Assembly: GCF_000332355.1 (NCBI RefSeq)
Contig: NZ_KB235962.1
Span: 557,217 to 600,056 of the forward strand
Source of the DNA: Baaleninema simplex PCC 7105
GTDB lineage: Bacteria; Cyanobacteriota; Cyanobacteriia; Cyanobacteriales; Geitlerinemataceae
Reading direction: 5' to 3'
Length of the DNA stretch: 42,840 bases
This document shows positions 30,787-39,627 of the stretch, piece by piece (position 1 is the first letter of the stretch; each line of letters starts with the position of its first letter). A program made the position numbers and the translations under genes. The notes beneath the pieces are model-generated. The model worked only from the letters and a program-made list of their open reading frames with translations. It was not told the origin of the DNA and searched no databases.

Positions 30787-33006
30787 CTATTCTCCCGACA
30801 AACGCTGAATTTCGTTCTGGGCGGCATTATAGCAATCGACTAAGCCGCGATCGAGGCAGGATTGTGCTGCCCGTTGATAGTCGGCTACTGCTCCTTTTAC
30901 GTCGTTGAGTTGCTCGCGAACGCTGGCGCGGTTGAAGTAGGCGCTGGCAAAATTGGCATTGAGGCGAATGGCTTGGGTGTGGTCTTCGATCGCCTTGCCG
31001 TATTCTTCCATTTGCGCGTACACCGAACCGCGATTGCTGTAGGCGACTGGGTTGTCGGGACTCAGGGCGATCGCCTGCGTGTAATCTTCGACCGCCCCCG
31101 CGCGATCGCCGATCGCGGCTTTCGATAACCCCCGATTACTGTAGGCTTTGGCGTTGTTGGCATTGAGTTCGAGGGTGCGCGTACAGTCATCGATGGCGTT
31201 TTGATACTGTTTCAGGTTGAAATTCGCCACGCAGCGGTTGTTGTACGCCGCCCAATCGTCGGGATCGAACTCGATCGCTCGGGTACAGTCAGCCACCGCC
31301 GCTTCGTACTGAAATAAATTCAACTGAACGCTACAGCGATTGATTAAAGCTTCAACGTTATCGGGTTCGAGGGCGAGAACCTGATTGTAATCTTGCATCG
31401 CCCCTTCGTAATCCCCCAAGGCAAATCGCGCCCGTCCTCGGCTGTAGTACGCCTCGGCGTTTTCGGGATCGACGCGAATCGCTTGGGTAAAGTCTGCCAT
31501 AGCTGCCTGTTTGTTCCCCGCCGCAGAATAGGCTAAGCCTCGATTGAGATAGGGATAAGGGGAGTTAGGATTGTTTAAAATTGCCTGAGTGTAGTCCTGA
31601 ATTGCCGATTGATAATCCCCCAATTTGTAGGAAACCAAACCGCGATTGTAGTACGCATCGGCATCGTTGGGCGACTGTTGTAACACGCTCGAAAAGTCTT
31701 CGATCGCGGCGTCGAGCTGTCCCGAGTCCATATATGCCAAACCGCGATTGTAGTACGCGTCTACGTTGTCGGCATCGTGCTGGATCGCTTGTGTGTAGTC
31801 GGCGATCGCGGCATCGTACTCGCCGAGATCGTAACGGAGGTTGCCCCGCTTGTAGTACGCATCGGCATTGGCAGGATTTTTAGCAATCGCGCGATCGAAT
31901 TCGGCTAACGCTCCCACGCGATCGCCGCTTTCAATTTTGGCGAGGCCGCGACGGTAAAACTCCCGAGAGAGACTCTGACTCGGCCGCAGCCACAGCCACA
32001 TGGCTCCCCCCGCGATCGCCATCACCACCAAATAGAGAGCTACCAGCTTACCTCGCCATCCCCAGGGTCGCCTCAACCAAGCGATCGCACCCCCCTCACC
32101 TTGGGTTCTCTGACTGCTTTTCGAGTCGCGTTCGTCGGACGCGTCGGCTTTCTCCGTTTCCCCCTCTTCGCGCTCGAAACGGTCTACGATCGGCTCTAAG
32201 TCTTCTAACACTTCATCGACGGACTGATAGCGTTTGGCTGAGGAATACTCCACCATTTTGTCGATGACGGCGGCCAGATCCTCCGATACCTGAGTTCGCT
32301 TGCGCCAGTTCATCTGTCCCGAATCGTCTTGTAACTTGGGCAAGTTGTTCGCCGAAATTCCCGTCAACGCTTGAATGGCGATCGTTCCCAAAGCATAAAT
32401 GTCGCTGTTGTACTGCGGGTTGCCCTGAAACTGCTCGATTGGCATATACACCGGAGTTCCCGCCGCGATCGTTCGGAGGTTATCGTCTTGAGCCAGTTGT
32501 TGGCTGAGAGCTTTCACCGAACCGAAATCGATTAAAATTAGCTCGTTATCGCGGCTGCGACGGATCAAATTGTCGGGTTTGATATCGCGGTGAATGACTT
32601 CGCTTTGGTGAACGAACTGAAGAATTAACAACACATCGCGCAGAATTTTCACGACGGCCTCTTCCGAGACGGGCTGACCCGGTAAAATCTCTTCAGTCAG
32701 CGGATGGCCGTCGATGTATTCTTTGACCAAGTACAGGCGATCGTCTTCCTCGAAATAGGCCAAGAGTCGGGGGATGCGATCGTGACTGCCCAAACTTTCG
32801 AGAGTTTCGGCTTCCTGCTCGAACAGTCGCTTCGCCGTTTGTACCGATTCGACGCCACCTTTAATAGGGGACAGTTGTTTGACCACGCATTTCGGCAATC
32901 CCGGCCGGCGGATATCGGCGGACAAAAACGTCTGTCCGAAGGCTCCCGACCCCAAAACTTTAATAATGCGATAGCGTCTGTCTAGAAGTTGACCGATCGA
33001 GCGCAT
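30787..33006 (-). CDS. Ser/Thr protein kinase with eleven TPR repeats
   Basis: The 739-residue protein carries a Hanks-type kinase domain (about residues 8-275). Visible parts are the glycine loop GSGAFGQT, lysine in CVVKQL, HRDIKPDN, DFGS, and GTPVYMPIEQ in the activation segment. An acidic linker and one membrane helix (KLVALYLVVMAIAGGAMWLW) follow. I count eleven TPR units starting at SREFYRRG, most ending in the AYYNRG pattern, and lying beyond the membrane. I chose the ATG at 33006, which has AAGGGAAG nine bases upstream; the frame is open earlier without conservation. Kinases of this layout are common in cyanobacteria; the signal is unknown. It is followed by cphA in the same direction after 190 bases. 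Confidence 0.92.
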   Translation of the reverse strand: MRSIGQLLDRRYRIIKVLGSGAFGQTFLSADIRRPGLPKCVVKQLSPIKGGVESVQTAKRLFEQEAETLESLGSHDRIPRLLAYFEEDDRLYLVKEYIDGHPLTEEILPGQPVSEEAVVKILRDVLLILQFVHQSEVIHRDIKPDNLIRRSRDNELILIDFGSVKALSQQLAQDDNLRTIAAGTPVYMPIEQFQGNPQYNSDIYALGTIAIQALTGISANNLPKLQDDSGQMNWRKRTQVSEDLAAVIDKMVEYSSAKRYQSVDEVLEDLEPIVDRFEREEGETEKADASDERDSKSSQRTQGEGGAIAWLRRPWGWRGKLVALYLVVMAIAGGAMWLWLRPSQSLSREFYRRGLAKIESGDRVGALAEFDRAIAKNPANADAYYKRGNLRYDLGEYDAAIADYTQAIQHDADNVDAYYNRGLAYMDSGQLDAAIEDFSSVLQQSPNDADAYYNRGLVSYKLGDYQSAIQDYTQAILNNPNSPYPYLNRGLAYSAAGNKQAAMADFTQAIRVDPENAEAYYSRGRARFALGDYEGAMQDYNQVLALEPDNVEALINRCSVQLNLFQYEAAVADCTRAIEFDPDDWAAYNNRCVANFNLKQYQNAIDDCTRTLELNANNAKAYSNRGLSKAAIGDRAGAVEDYTQAIALSPDNPVAYSNRGSVYAQMEEYGKAIEDHTQAIRLNANFASAYFNRASVREQLNDVKGAVADYQRAAQSCLDRGLVDCYNAAQNEIQRLSGE

Positions 33007-33200
33007 GACTTCCCTTGGGACGATATAACCACAAAATGCAATCCCTGAAGTGGCGAGCGTGCGGCACGCCAACACGCAGCGCGATCGCACCTCCTTTGAA
33101 TTCGGAGTACTTTGGTGGCGTCCGACCTTTTTCTGACGATCGATCTAATCGTTCGAGATCCCTCGAGCGACTGTGCGAACTCGCCTGCGATCGGCGATCG

Positions 33201-33806
33201 TCAACTCGTCGATCGCGACTCCAACCCCCCGTTTCTTTCCCGATTATATTGCACGATTTTCGACCCGTTAGATAGGTCGTACGCAGCAGCTTTCCGCAAT
33301 TGTCGCTCTCGTCGCCGCTTTCGCCACAGGCGAACCACCCGCAGCGTCAAGGTATAACTGGCGACACTGGCGACCGCTCCCACCACAATACTGCCGACAA
33401 ACAAATCTGCCACGACTTCTCCGGTTTCTGAAAGCAGTCCGTCGAGCGAATCCCACTGTGTCAGAGTGGCGTCACGACTCGATCCCAACAGAAACCGTCC
33501 GATCTGAAAGTTAATCCAATAAATCGGCAGGTATGTCAGGGGATTGCTAATCCAAGTTCCGGCCGCCGCACAGAGTTTGTGTCCGCGAACCAACACCGCC
33601 AACAGAACGCCAACGAGGGTTTGTACGCCAAACAGGGGAAAACATCCGGCGAAGACCCCCGCTGCCACACCGCGAGCGAGATATTCCGGCGGATCTTGCA
33701 AGCGAACTAAGCGCCAGTAATAATAACGCAGCATTCGCCAACTGCGCTGTCCGAGGCGAGCGAACCACTTGAAGAGTTGAGATAGGAGTGCGTTCGGTCG
33801 TATCAT
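33201..33806 (-). CDS. DUF2062 membrane protein
   Basis: The 201-residue protein shows the DUF2062 signature: a basic amphipathic start (FARLGQRSWRMLRYYYWRLVRL), then DPPEYLARGVAAGVFAGCFP with FGVQTLVGVLLA, and the SNPLTYLPIYWINFQIGRFL segment. Three to four membrane helices are likely. The C-terminus is strongly basic (RLWRKRRRERQLRKAA). Members are integral membrane proteins of unknown role found in many bacteria. The gene is transcribed toward the TPR kinase, with 194 bases between. A long repeat spacer lies upstream. Confidence 0.87.
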   Translation of the reverse strand: MIRPNALLSQLFKWFARLGQRSWRMLRYYYWRLVRLQDPPEYLARGVAAGVFAGCFPLFGVQTLVGVLLAVLVRGHKLCAAAGTWISNPLTYLPIYWINFQIGRFLLGSSRDATLTQWDSLDGLLSETGEVVADLFVGSIVVGAVASVASYTLTLRVVRLWRKRRRERQLRKAAAYDLSNGSKIVQYNRERNGGLESRSTS

Positions 33807-33835
33807 TGGGCGAAGTTAAAGGTTCGTTATCAGGG

Positions 33836-34065
33836 CAAGGGAGCCGGGGAGAGGGGGAGAGGGGGAGAAGGGGAGAGGGGGAGAAGGGGAGAAGGGGAGA
33901 AGGGGAGAGGGGGAGAAACGATTAACTGTTGCCTGTTGCCTATTCCCTGTTGCCTATTCCCTGTTGCCTGTTCCCTGTTGCCTGTTCCCTATCTTCACTG
34001 GTGACTGGTGACTGGTGACTGGTGACTGAAACACTGTTCACTGTTCACTGTTCACTGCTCACTGT
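33836..34065. repeat. Long short-tandem-repeat block, four unit types
   Basis: Successive arrays are GGGGAGAA/GGGGAGAG octamers (about 33850-33915), CCTGTTGCCTATT-type units (about 33928-33990), GGTGACT heptamers (about 34000-34025) and CACTGTT heptamers (about 34030-34062). This is the largest such block in the window. It fills the divergent region between the DUF2062 gene and mnmE and must therefore include or adjoin both promoters. Confidence 0.88.
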
Positions 34066-34103
34066 AAAAGGTTGGTGTTATCAATTTTTAATTATCGACG
34101 TTG

Positions 34104-35480
34104 ATGTCCGAACTATTTGCACGAGGCGACACGATCGCCGCCATCGCGACGGCTGTGGTTCCCCAACAGGGGAGCGTCGGCATCGTGCGCGTGTCTGGGA
34201 CGGAGGCGCTATCGTTAGCCAAGCAACTGTTTCGCGCTCCGGGGCGACAAGTTTGGGAAAGTCACCGCATTTTGTACGGAACGGTACGCCATCCCCAGAC
34301 TCAGACGCTGGTAGATGAGGCCCTGTTGCTCCTTATGTTAGCGCCTCGGTCGTTTACGCGCGAGGACGTGGTGGAATTTCACTGTCACGGTGGGATTATG
34401 GCGGTGCAACGGGTGTTGCAGTTGTGTTTGGAAAACGGGGCGAGATTGGCGCAACCGGGAGAGTTTACGTTGCGAGCGTTTCTCAACGGACGTATCGATC
34501 TGACGCAAGCTGAAAGCGTGGCGGATTTGGTGGGGGCGAAGTCTGAGGCGGCGGCGCAGTCGGCGTTGGCGGGGTTGCAAGGACGGTTGGCGGCGCCGAT
34601 TCGCCAGTTGCGAGATCGGTGTTTGGATAGTTTGGCGGAAATTGAAGCGAGGGTGGATTTCGAGGAGGATTTACCGCCGTTGGATGAAGGGGCGATCGCG
34701 ACAGAGATCGATCGCGTTTTGGTCGAGATCGATCGCATCGAGGCGACGGCGAGTCAGGGGGAACTGTTGAGAACGGGGTTGAAGGTGGCGATCGTCGGCC
34801 GTCCCAACGTGGGAAAATCGAGTTTGCTCAATGCTTGGAGTCGCAGCGATCGCGCCATCGTAACGGATTTACCGGGGACGACGCGAGACGTGGTGGAATC
34901 GCAACTGGTAGTCGGCGGAATTCCCGTACAGGTGTTGGATACGGCGGGAATTCGCGAGACGGTCGATCGCGTCGAACGGATTGGAGTCGAGCGATCTCGG
35001 ACGGCGGCGCAACAGGCGGATTTGGTGTTGTTCGTCGTCGATGCGACAACGGGGTGGACTCCAGACGACGATCGCATTTACCAACAAGTCTGTCACCGTC
35101 CGGTGGTGGCGATCGCCAACAAAATGGATTTGGTCGAAACTCTGCCCCAACTGCCGATTTCCGAACCGGCGATCGCAACAGCAGCGTCGCAAAACCAGGG
35201 GATCGAAGCTCTAGAAGCCGCCATTTTAGAGCGAGTCAACGCGAACCGCTTACAGGCGGCGAATCTCGATTTCAGTATTAACCAACGTCAGGCGGCGGCG
35301 CTAACGCGAGCGAAAGTGGCGTTGCAGCAAGTGCGACAAACCATCGACGAGTCACTGCCGCTAGACTTCTGGACGATCGACTTACGAGGGGCGATTCGAG
35401 CGTTGGGAGAAATTACCGGAGAAGAAATTACTGAATCGGTTCTCGATCGCATTTTCAGCCGTTTCTGTATTGGTAAGTAA
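34104..35480 (+). CDS. mnmE: tRNA modification GTPase MnmE
   Basis: MnmE, with MnmG, installs the carboxymethylaminomethyl group on wobble uridine 34 of several tRNAs. The 458-residue protein has the N-terminal folate-binding domain ([20 protein letters not shown], then FHCHGG). The inserted G domain carries the G1 loop GRPNVGKSS, the DLPGTTRD switch, DTAG and NKMD. The C-terminal helix ends in the invariant FCIGK with the catalytic-loop Cys. All parts are intact. I chose the ATG at 34104 over the TTG just before it. A tRNA gene on the opposite strand follows 58 bases downstream. Confidence 0.96.
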   Translation: MSELFARGDTIAAIATAVVPQQGSVGIVRVSGTEALSLAKQLFRAPGRQVWESHRILYGTVRHPQTQTLVDEALLLLMLAPRSFTREDVVEFHCHGGIMAVQRVLQLCLENGARLAQPGEFTLRAFLNGRIDLTQAESVADLVGAKSEAAAQSALAGLQGRLAAPIRQLRDRCLDSLAEIEARVDFEEDLPPLDEGAIATEIDRVLVEIDRIEATASQGELLRTGLKVAIVGRPNVGKSSLLNAWSRSDRAIVTDLPGTTRDVVESQLVVGGIPVQVLDTAGIRETVDRVERIGVERSRTAAQQADLVLFVVDATTGWTPDDDRIYQQVCHRPVVAIANKMDLVETLPQLPISEPAIATAASQNQGIEALEAAILERVNANRLQAANLDFSINQRQAAALTRAKVALQQVRQTIDESLPLDFWTIDLRGAIRALGEITGEEITESVLDRIFSRFCIGK

Positions 35481-35538
35481 GCTGAAGGGTTGACCGCTTC
35501 CGTTGGGGCTGTCGGAAGACCGACGGTCGAGAAACAAC

Positions 35539-35611
35539 GGGTGCGGTAGGACTCGAACCTACGACTCGCTGCTTAGAAGGCAGCTACTCTATCCACCTGA
35601 GTTACGCACCC
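35539..35611 (-). tRNA. trnR-UCU: tRNA-Arg (anticodon UCU)
   Basis: On the minus strand the 73 bases fold into a full cloverleaf. The acceptor stem is GGGTGCG/CGCACCC, the D arm is ACTC/GAGT, and the anticodon stem GCTGC/GCAGC carries loop CTTCTAA (anticodon TCT at positions 34-36). The T arm is GTAGG-TTCGAGT-CCTAC. CCA is not encoded. It reads AGA codons. A sigma-70-like promoter lies about 40 bases upstream. Confidence 0.97.
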
Positions 35612-35648
35612 AACCAAATGGGGTTAAAAATTCACACAATCCAGATTT

Positions 35649-35678
35649 ATGATACCATGCTTTCTGTTCTCCGAGCAA
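35649..35678 (-). promoter_or_regulatory. Putative promoter of tRNA-Arg
   Basis: On the minus strand TTGCTC (complement of 35673-35678) and TATCAT (complement of 35649-35654) are separated by 18 bases. They place a start point roughly 30 bases before the tRNA. The assignment rests on consensus similarity and position. Confidence 0.45.
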
Positions 35679-35770
35679 GAGGAAAACGTGAAACTGCCCG
35701 AGAGTGAGACGGACAGGAGGAACCCTCAACTGTTTCCCCCGTGTCTTGCTGAAGCCTCCTCGTCTTCCCC

Positions 35771-36253
35771 TCAAGATCCCAACAACAAATCGAACAAGCC
35801 ATCGTCGAGTTCGTAACCGAGCATTTGCGCCATCGACTGCACCCGAGCGCGATTGGGAAGACCTTGCTGCGAGAGCCAATTGGCGATCGTAAAGATTTTG
35901 TTCATTAAAAAGATTTCTAGAGCTTCCGGGTTATACTGAATGCCCTCCGTGCGGTGGAACTCGTGAGGGACGAGCATCGCGGCGTAGCGAGCCAGTTCGC
36001 CGTGTTTCCAGTCGAGGAAAATTGGCAACCAGGGATAGCGAGCGTCGAGCCGTACGAACCACAGGCGAATTTCAGGAATTTCTGACAGTTCGCGGGGATC
36101 GCTGGGATCGCGAGGAAAGTCGATCGCAAAGCGTAACGACTGCTCGGCTTGTTCGATCGCCTCTCGGTTGGCAATCGGTTCGATGGCGGCGATCGCCGCA
36201 GATAAGTCCAATTTTGCGATCGCCGTCGCGTCGAGGTGAATTTCAGTGGTCAT
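35771..36253 (-). CDS. crr6: CRR6-like NDH-1 assembly factor (DUF1817)
   Basis: The 160-residue soluble protein matches the CRR6/DUF1817 family through IRLWFVRLDARYPWLPIFLD, GELARYAAMLVPHEFHRTEG, IQYNPEALEIFLM and the C-terminal MAQMLGYELDDGLFDLL. CRR6 proteins help mature the NdhI subunit and assemble the hydrophilic arm of the NDH-1 complex in cyanobacteria and chloroplasts. The length equals that of the cyanobacterial members I recall. It diverges from the Fur-family gene across a 285-base gap. No ndh genes are nearby. Confidence 0.85.
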   Translation of the reverse strand: MTTEIHLDATAIAKLDLSAAIAAIEPIANREAIEQAEQSLRFAIDFPRDPSDPRELSEIPEIRLWFVRLDARYPWLPIFLDWKHGELARYAAMLVPHEFHRTEGIQYNPEALEIFLMNKIFTIANWLSQQGLPNRARVQSMAQMLGYELDDGLFDLLLGS

Positions 36254-36538
36254 AGCAGCACGAAGGTCGAAAATTTCCGAAAACGGTCTTTGATAGGGTT
36301 TTTAAATACCCTACTCGATCGCAGTTCTGTTTCGCTACCCAGTCAGCGCGATCGCAGACGCCTGCCAAACCTCTACGATAGAATAAAAGAAAACAGAGCG
36401 ATGCGAACGTTCCCTGTATAAAACAATTTTCCAACTCGGTCAAAACTTCTTTAAAATTAAGTCGAACCGAAAAGGAAGACTGACAGCTTACGATAAAAGC
36501 ACACGAACTTTACTGTTGAGAGCCAACCATTCAGACTG
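36254..36538. other. Divergent control region of crr6 and the Fur-family gene
   Basis: This AT-rich gap must hold both promoters. I looked for a Fur/PerR-type dyad near the regulator start and saw none I could defend. No open frame of substance is present. Confidence 0.35.
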
Positions 36539-37090
36539 ATGAAACATGAGGCGGTCGCTGTGAAACCCATTCGATCCTTACAAGACGCGCTCGAACGATG
36601 CCAGGCATTAGGCATGAGACTGAGCCGCCAGCGTCGATCGATCTTAGAACTACTGTGGGAGGTTCCCGATCACCTCTGCGCGCGGGACATCTACGACCGA
36701 CTGAGTCGCTCTGGGAAAGAAATCGGTTACACCTCCGTTTACCAAAATTTAGAGGCGCTATCGAGTCAAGGCATTATTGAATGTATCGAACGGTCTGACG
36801 GTCGCTTGTACGGCAATATCAGCGACTCTCACAGCCACGTCAACTGTCTCGATACGCAACAAATTGTGGACGTATTCGTCGAACTTCCGCCAGAATTGCT
36901 TGCCAAAATCGAATCGGAAACGGGAATCCAAATTACCGACTACCGTATCGATTTTTACGGATATAAATCTCAGGATCGGGTATCGGAAACCGAGAAAACC
37001 GAAACTCAACCTGAAACGACATCCGATCGCAGCCAGAGCGATCGCGTTTCTCTCTCTGAAGACTTATCCGAAGAGGCGATCGCGTCTTAA
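36539..37090 (+). CDS. Fur-family transcriptional repressor (PerR-like)
   Basis: The 183-residue protein has the Fur winged helix (residues 15-85, with RLSRQRRSILELLWEVPDHL and GYTSVYQNLEALSSQGII). The dimer domain's metal-site segment SDSHSHVNCLDTQQIVDVFV follows, with His98, His100 and Cys103. The later CxxC zinc pairs of classical Fur are absent, and YRIDFYGYKSQ resembles cyanobacterial PerR-type proteins. A charged tail rich in Glu, Thr and Ser (about residues 147-183) is an extra. I favour a peroxide- or metal-responsive repressor; exact class is uncertain. A strong terminator lies 41 bases after the stop. Confidence 0.85.
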   Translation: MKHEAVAVKPIRSLQDALERCQALGMRLSRQRRSILELLWEVPDHLCARDIYDRLSRSGKEIGYTSVYQNLEALSSQGIIECIERSDGRLYGNISDSHSHVNCLDTQQIVDVFVELPPELLAKIESETGIQITDYRIDFYGYKSQDRVSETEKTETQPETTSDRSQSDRVSLSEDLSEEAIAS

Positions 37091-37130
37091 GGCAAACGTC
37101 AATTTCCCACAAAATTCGGATAAAATACAC

Positions 37131-37159
37131 CCCGGTTTTCCCCAAAACCGGGAATTTTT
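37131..37159 (+). terminator. Terminator after the Fur-family gene
   Basis: CCCGGTTTT (37131-37139) pairs with AAAACCGGG (37144-37152) around a CCCC loop, followed by AATTTTT. Confidence 0.88.
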
Positions 37160-37175
37160 GTAGGTGGATGTGTGT

Positions 37176-37355
37176 GGGCGGTGCGTGACGCAATAGAAGA
37201 ATTGATAATTGATAATTTCTTACCTTCTCCCCCACTCCCTTGCTACCCCTATCCCGGTTGGGGGCGGTGCGTGACGCGGTAACATCCCATTGACCTGACT
37301 TCGACACCATTTTCTGCCCGCGTCACAGCACCCTACCATTATCAATTATCAATTC
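37176..37355. repeat. Nested repeats upstream of the ABC permease gene
   Basis: GGGCGGTGCGTGACGC occurs directly at 37176-37191 and 37262-37277. The second copy faces an imperfect complement ending CGCGTCACAGCACC near 37319-37332. Outside and across these, GAATTGATAATTGATAAT (37199-37216) has a perfect inverted partner at 37338-37355. The GGTGCGTGAC arm is the one used in the 98 bp tandem repeats at 15067-15330. Confidence 0.75.
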
Positions 37356-37362
37356 CTTCGCC

Positions 37363-38244
37363 ATGGCTTCAAACAAACTGCGATCGCCGAAATTGCTCAA
37401 CCACTCCCCTGCCAATCTCTCGATCCGTCTGATGTGGGTGGGGGTCGGCATTACCGCCGTTTTTATCCTCATCGCTGGTTTGGCTCCACTGTTTCAGGCG
37501 TGGGGATGGATTCAAAGTCCGACTGAACTGTTAAGCAATCCCATCCATCATCCCCCTTCCGCCGAACATTGGTTCGGAACGACGCGACAAGGCTACGATG
37601 TCTTTTCCCGTACCCTGTTCGGCAGTCAGGCGGCGTTGAAAGTGGTGGTTCTCGCCACGTTGATGAGTCTCCTCATCGGCGTTCCCCTGGGGTTAGCAAG
37701 CGGCTATTTAGGCGGAACCCTCGATCGCCTGCTGTTATTTTTAATGGACGCCATTTATACGCTTCCGGGGCTGCTGCTGTCGATTACCCTGGCGTTTGTC
37801 GTCGGACGCGGTCTCGTCAACGCGGCGATCGCTCTCAGTATCGCCTACATTCCCCAGTATTACCGCATCGTCCGCAACCACACCGTCAGCATCAAAACCG
37901 AACTCTACGTTGAAGCCGCTCAAGCGATGGGAGCCTCGACTTGGCACGTTTTATCTCGCTATCTCTTCGCCAACGCCATCCAAAGCGTTCCCGTGTTGTT
38001 TACCCTCAACGCCGCCGACGCTATTTTAATTTTGGGAAGTTTGGGATTTTTGGGGTTGGGACTTCCCGAAACTACGCCTGAATGGGGAAACGATTTGCGA
38101 CAAGCTCTCGAAGCTTTACCGACGGGGATTTGGTGGACGGCGTTTTTCCCCGGTATGACGATGACGCTGATGGTGGTGGGTTTATCGATGTTGGGGGAAG
38201 GTCTCAACGAATTCGTCAACCCCAAGCTTCGACAAAACCGTTAG
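37363..38244 (+). CDS. ABC transporter permease, DppC/OppC type
   Basis: The 293-residue inner-membrane protein has a first helix at about residues 22-46, a periplasmic stretch with HWFGTTRQGYDVFSRTLFGS, and five more helices. The permease EAA loop reads TELYVEAAQAMGASTWHVLS, followed by LFANAIQSVPVLFT. GTTRQGYDVFSR is characteristic of the DppC/OppC group that imports oligopeptides, dipeptides or nickel. No binding protein, partner permease or ATPase gene is adjacent, so the transporter parts are scattered or elsewhere. The last 63 bases overlap the convergent C15 peptidase gene. Confidence 0.9.
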   Translation: MASNKLRSPKLLNHSPANLSIRLMWVGVGITAVFILIAGLAPLFQAWGWIQSPTELLSNPIHHPPSAEHWFGTTRQGYDVFSRTLFGSQAALKVVVLATLMSLLIGVPLGLASGYLGGTLDRLLLFLMDAIYTLPGLLLSITLAFVVGRGLVNAAIALSIAYIPQYYRIVRNHTVSIKTELYVEAAQAMGASTWHVLSRYLFANAIQSVPVLFTLNAADAILILGSLGFLGLGLPETTPEWGNDLRQALEALPTGIWWTAFFPGMTMTLMVVGLSMLGEGLNEFVNPKLRQNR

Positions 38245-38796
38245 TCGAGCGGTGTCGGGGTTCGCAATCTTAGCGAAACTGGGTTTGAGTTGTTTGAGTC
38301 GGTGGCAAATTTCGAGAAACTCCGTTTCGATGAGATGGTGATTTTCCGCAGTTAAGGGGGGAACGTGGACGAACAGTCCCACCGTCGGGAGGTGGTGCGA
38401 TCGAATTTCCGATAAAAGGCGATAGTAGAGGTCGTTACAGACGAAATCTCCGGCATCGTAACTCACTTCCGTTATCGAGAGTCCCGACACCAACGACGGT
38501 ACGTCTACCGCAGTTTGACAAATCGACGACTCCTGTTTGGCTTGCACTTCTACCGTCAGGGTCGATCGCGATTCCGCCATGCCACAACAGACTATCCAAC
38601 GAGGGCGAAACCGATGCAAGCGATCGAGGACGATCGCCGAGGCAATTTGGGTATCGACGCGCAAACGCCGTACTAACAAGGACGATGGCGGCAGGCGATC
38701 GAGCTGATGTAACGCCGCCAACAGTTCGTCGCTGGAGTTGGTGGTCTGCTGAGGCAACCAAGTATCGAAGGAGGTGAAGGCAAAATCATAATCCAT
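38182..38796 (-). CDS. Peptidase C15 (pyroglutamyl peptidase I-like)
   Basis: Family C15 enzymes remove N-terminal pyroglutamate. The 204-residue protein has FTSFDTWLP at the N-terminus. The catalytic Glu sits in CCGMAESRSTLTVE, the Cys in YDAGDFVCNDLYYRL and the His in VGLFVHVPPL, so the triad is complete. Sequence outside these motifs is divergent from classical Pcp. I chose the ATG at 38796 since the first strand begins there; a TTG eight codons earlier is possible. The 3' end overlaps the ABC permease gene by 63 bases, and a role in peptide use together with that transporter is tempting but unproven. Confidence 0.82.
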   Translation of the reverse strand: MDYDFAFTSFDTWLPQQTTNSSDELLAALHQLDRLPPSSLLVRRLRVDTQIASAIVLDRLHRFRPRWIVCCGMAESRSTLTVEVQAKQESSICQTAVDVPSLVSGLSITEVSYDAGDFVCNDLYYRLLSEIRSHHLPTVGLFVHVPPLTAENHHLIETEFLEICHRLKQLKPSFAKIANPDTARLTVLSKLGVDEFVETFPQHR

Positions 38797-38889
38797 AGCC
38801 AACGTTCGCACCACTGGCAAAACGATCGTCGATCCTTAGTATTTTCACCGATTTTTCAATTTACTTCCGCGATCGAGGCTGCAAAAATG

Positions 38890-39498
38890 TTAGGATTCGG
38901 TGAATTTTGCCGGTTCGACTTCGCCTTCTGACAGCACCCCGACGATCGCCTCTACACTGCGATCGTGCCACGCCATCATCCCATGAGGGAAGACGTTGAC
39001 GCGTACCGTTTTCCCCACCGGCAAACAGCAACTTCTCGCCGGAACGATGATGAAATCCCAAGGCGTCCATATCGAGACGGTTGTGGCGCGATCGAGCAAT
39101 TCCACATCTCGATTCAAATCTTCTAACAACGGACTCCCCGGACGCATATCTAAGGCTGTGGTTCTCGGAAAGCCGTAAGCCGTCCAAGTGCCGAAATGAG
39201 GCGAGGCGATCGTGACGAACCGCCGCAGGCGATCGAGTCCTCCCAATCGTTGCAAGTAGTACCGACTGACGATCCCTCCCATACTCAACCCCACCAAATC
39301 GAAGGGTTCGCCGTCGTCAAAGTGGGTTTCGATGTGGGTTTGAAGTTGTTCGGCGACTTCCGTTAAACTCAACGCCCCAAACTGATGGTACAAATCGGGA
39401 GCTGTAACGTGATATCCCAGGTTTTTCAACCGAGACGCCAGTTTGCGGAAAACCCGCGACTGTCTAAAAATACCGTGAACTAAAACCACTCGTTTCAT
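38890..39498 (-). CDS. Alpha/beta hydrolase, lipase-like
   Basis: The 202-residue protein has the lipase opening VVLVHGIFRQSRVFRKLA with its oxyanion-type HG. The nucleophile elbow reads GLSMGGIVSRYYLQ, followed by FVTIASPHFGTW. A late aspartate (TPWDFIIVP) and histidine (FPHGMMAWHD) complete the likely catalytic triad. There is no signal peptide, so it is probably intracellular. The substrate is unknown; related proteins are annotated as triacylglycerol lipases or acetyltransferases of the PGAP1-like type. It lies downstream of the phytol kinase-like gene in the same direction with a repeat spacer between. Confidence 0.82.
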   Translation of the reverse strand: MKRVVLVHGIFRQSRVFRKLASRLKNLGYHVTAPDLYHQFGALSLTEVAEQLQTHIETHFDDGEPFDLVGLSMGGIVSRYYLQRLGGLDRLRRFVTIASPHFGTWTAYGFPRTTALDMRPGSPLLEDLNRDVELLDRATTVSIWTPWDFIIVPARSCCLPVGKTVRVNVFPHGMMAWHDRSVEAIVGVLSEGEVEPAKFTES

Positions 39499-39512
39499 TG
39501 ATGTTTTGGCGA

Positions 39513-39560
39513 GAAAGAGCAGGGGAGAGGGGGAGAGGGGGAGAGGGGGAGAAGGGGGGA
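39513..39560. repeat. GA-rich tandem repeat spacer
   Basis: AGGGGGAG octamers fill the space upstream of the hydrolase gene and run into the second copy of the 80 bp dispersed repeat. Confidence 0.8.
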
Positions 39561-39627
39561 TAGGGGGCTAAGGGGGGATGTGGTGAAGACTTTTTAAAAC
39601 CCAGCTTATCGGAAAAGGATGAAGTAT
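39547..39627 (-). repeat. Dispersed 80 bp repeat, copy 2
   Basis: The reverse complement of this stretch matches 23807-23887, including AGTCTTCACCACATCCCCCC. It begins right at the stop codon of the phytol kinase-like gene, so it may supply that gene's 3' untranslated region. Confidence 0.75.
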
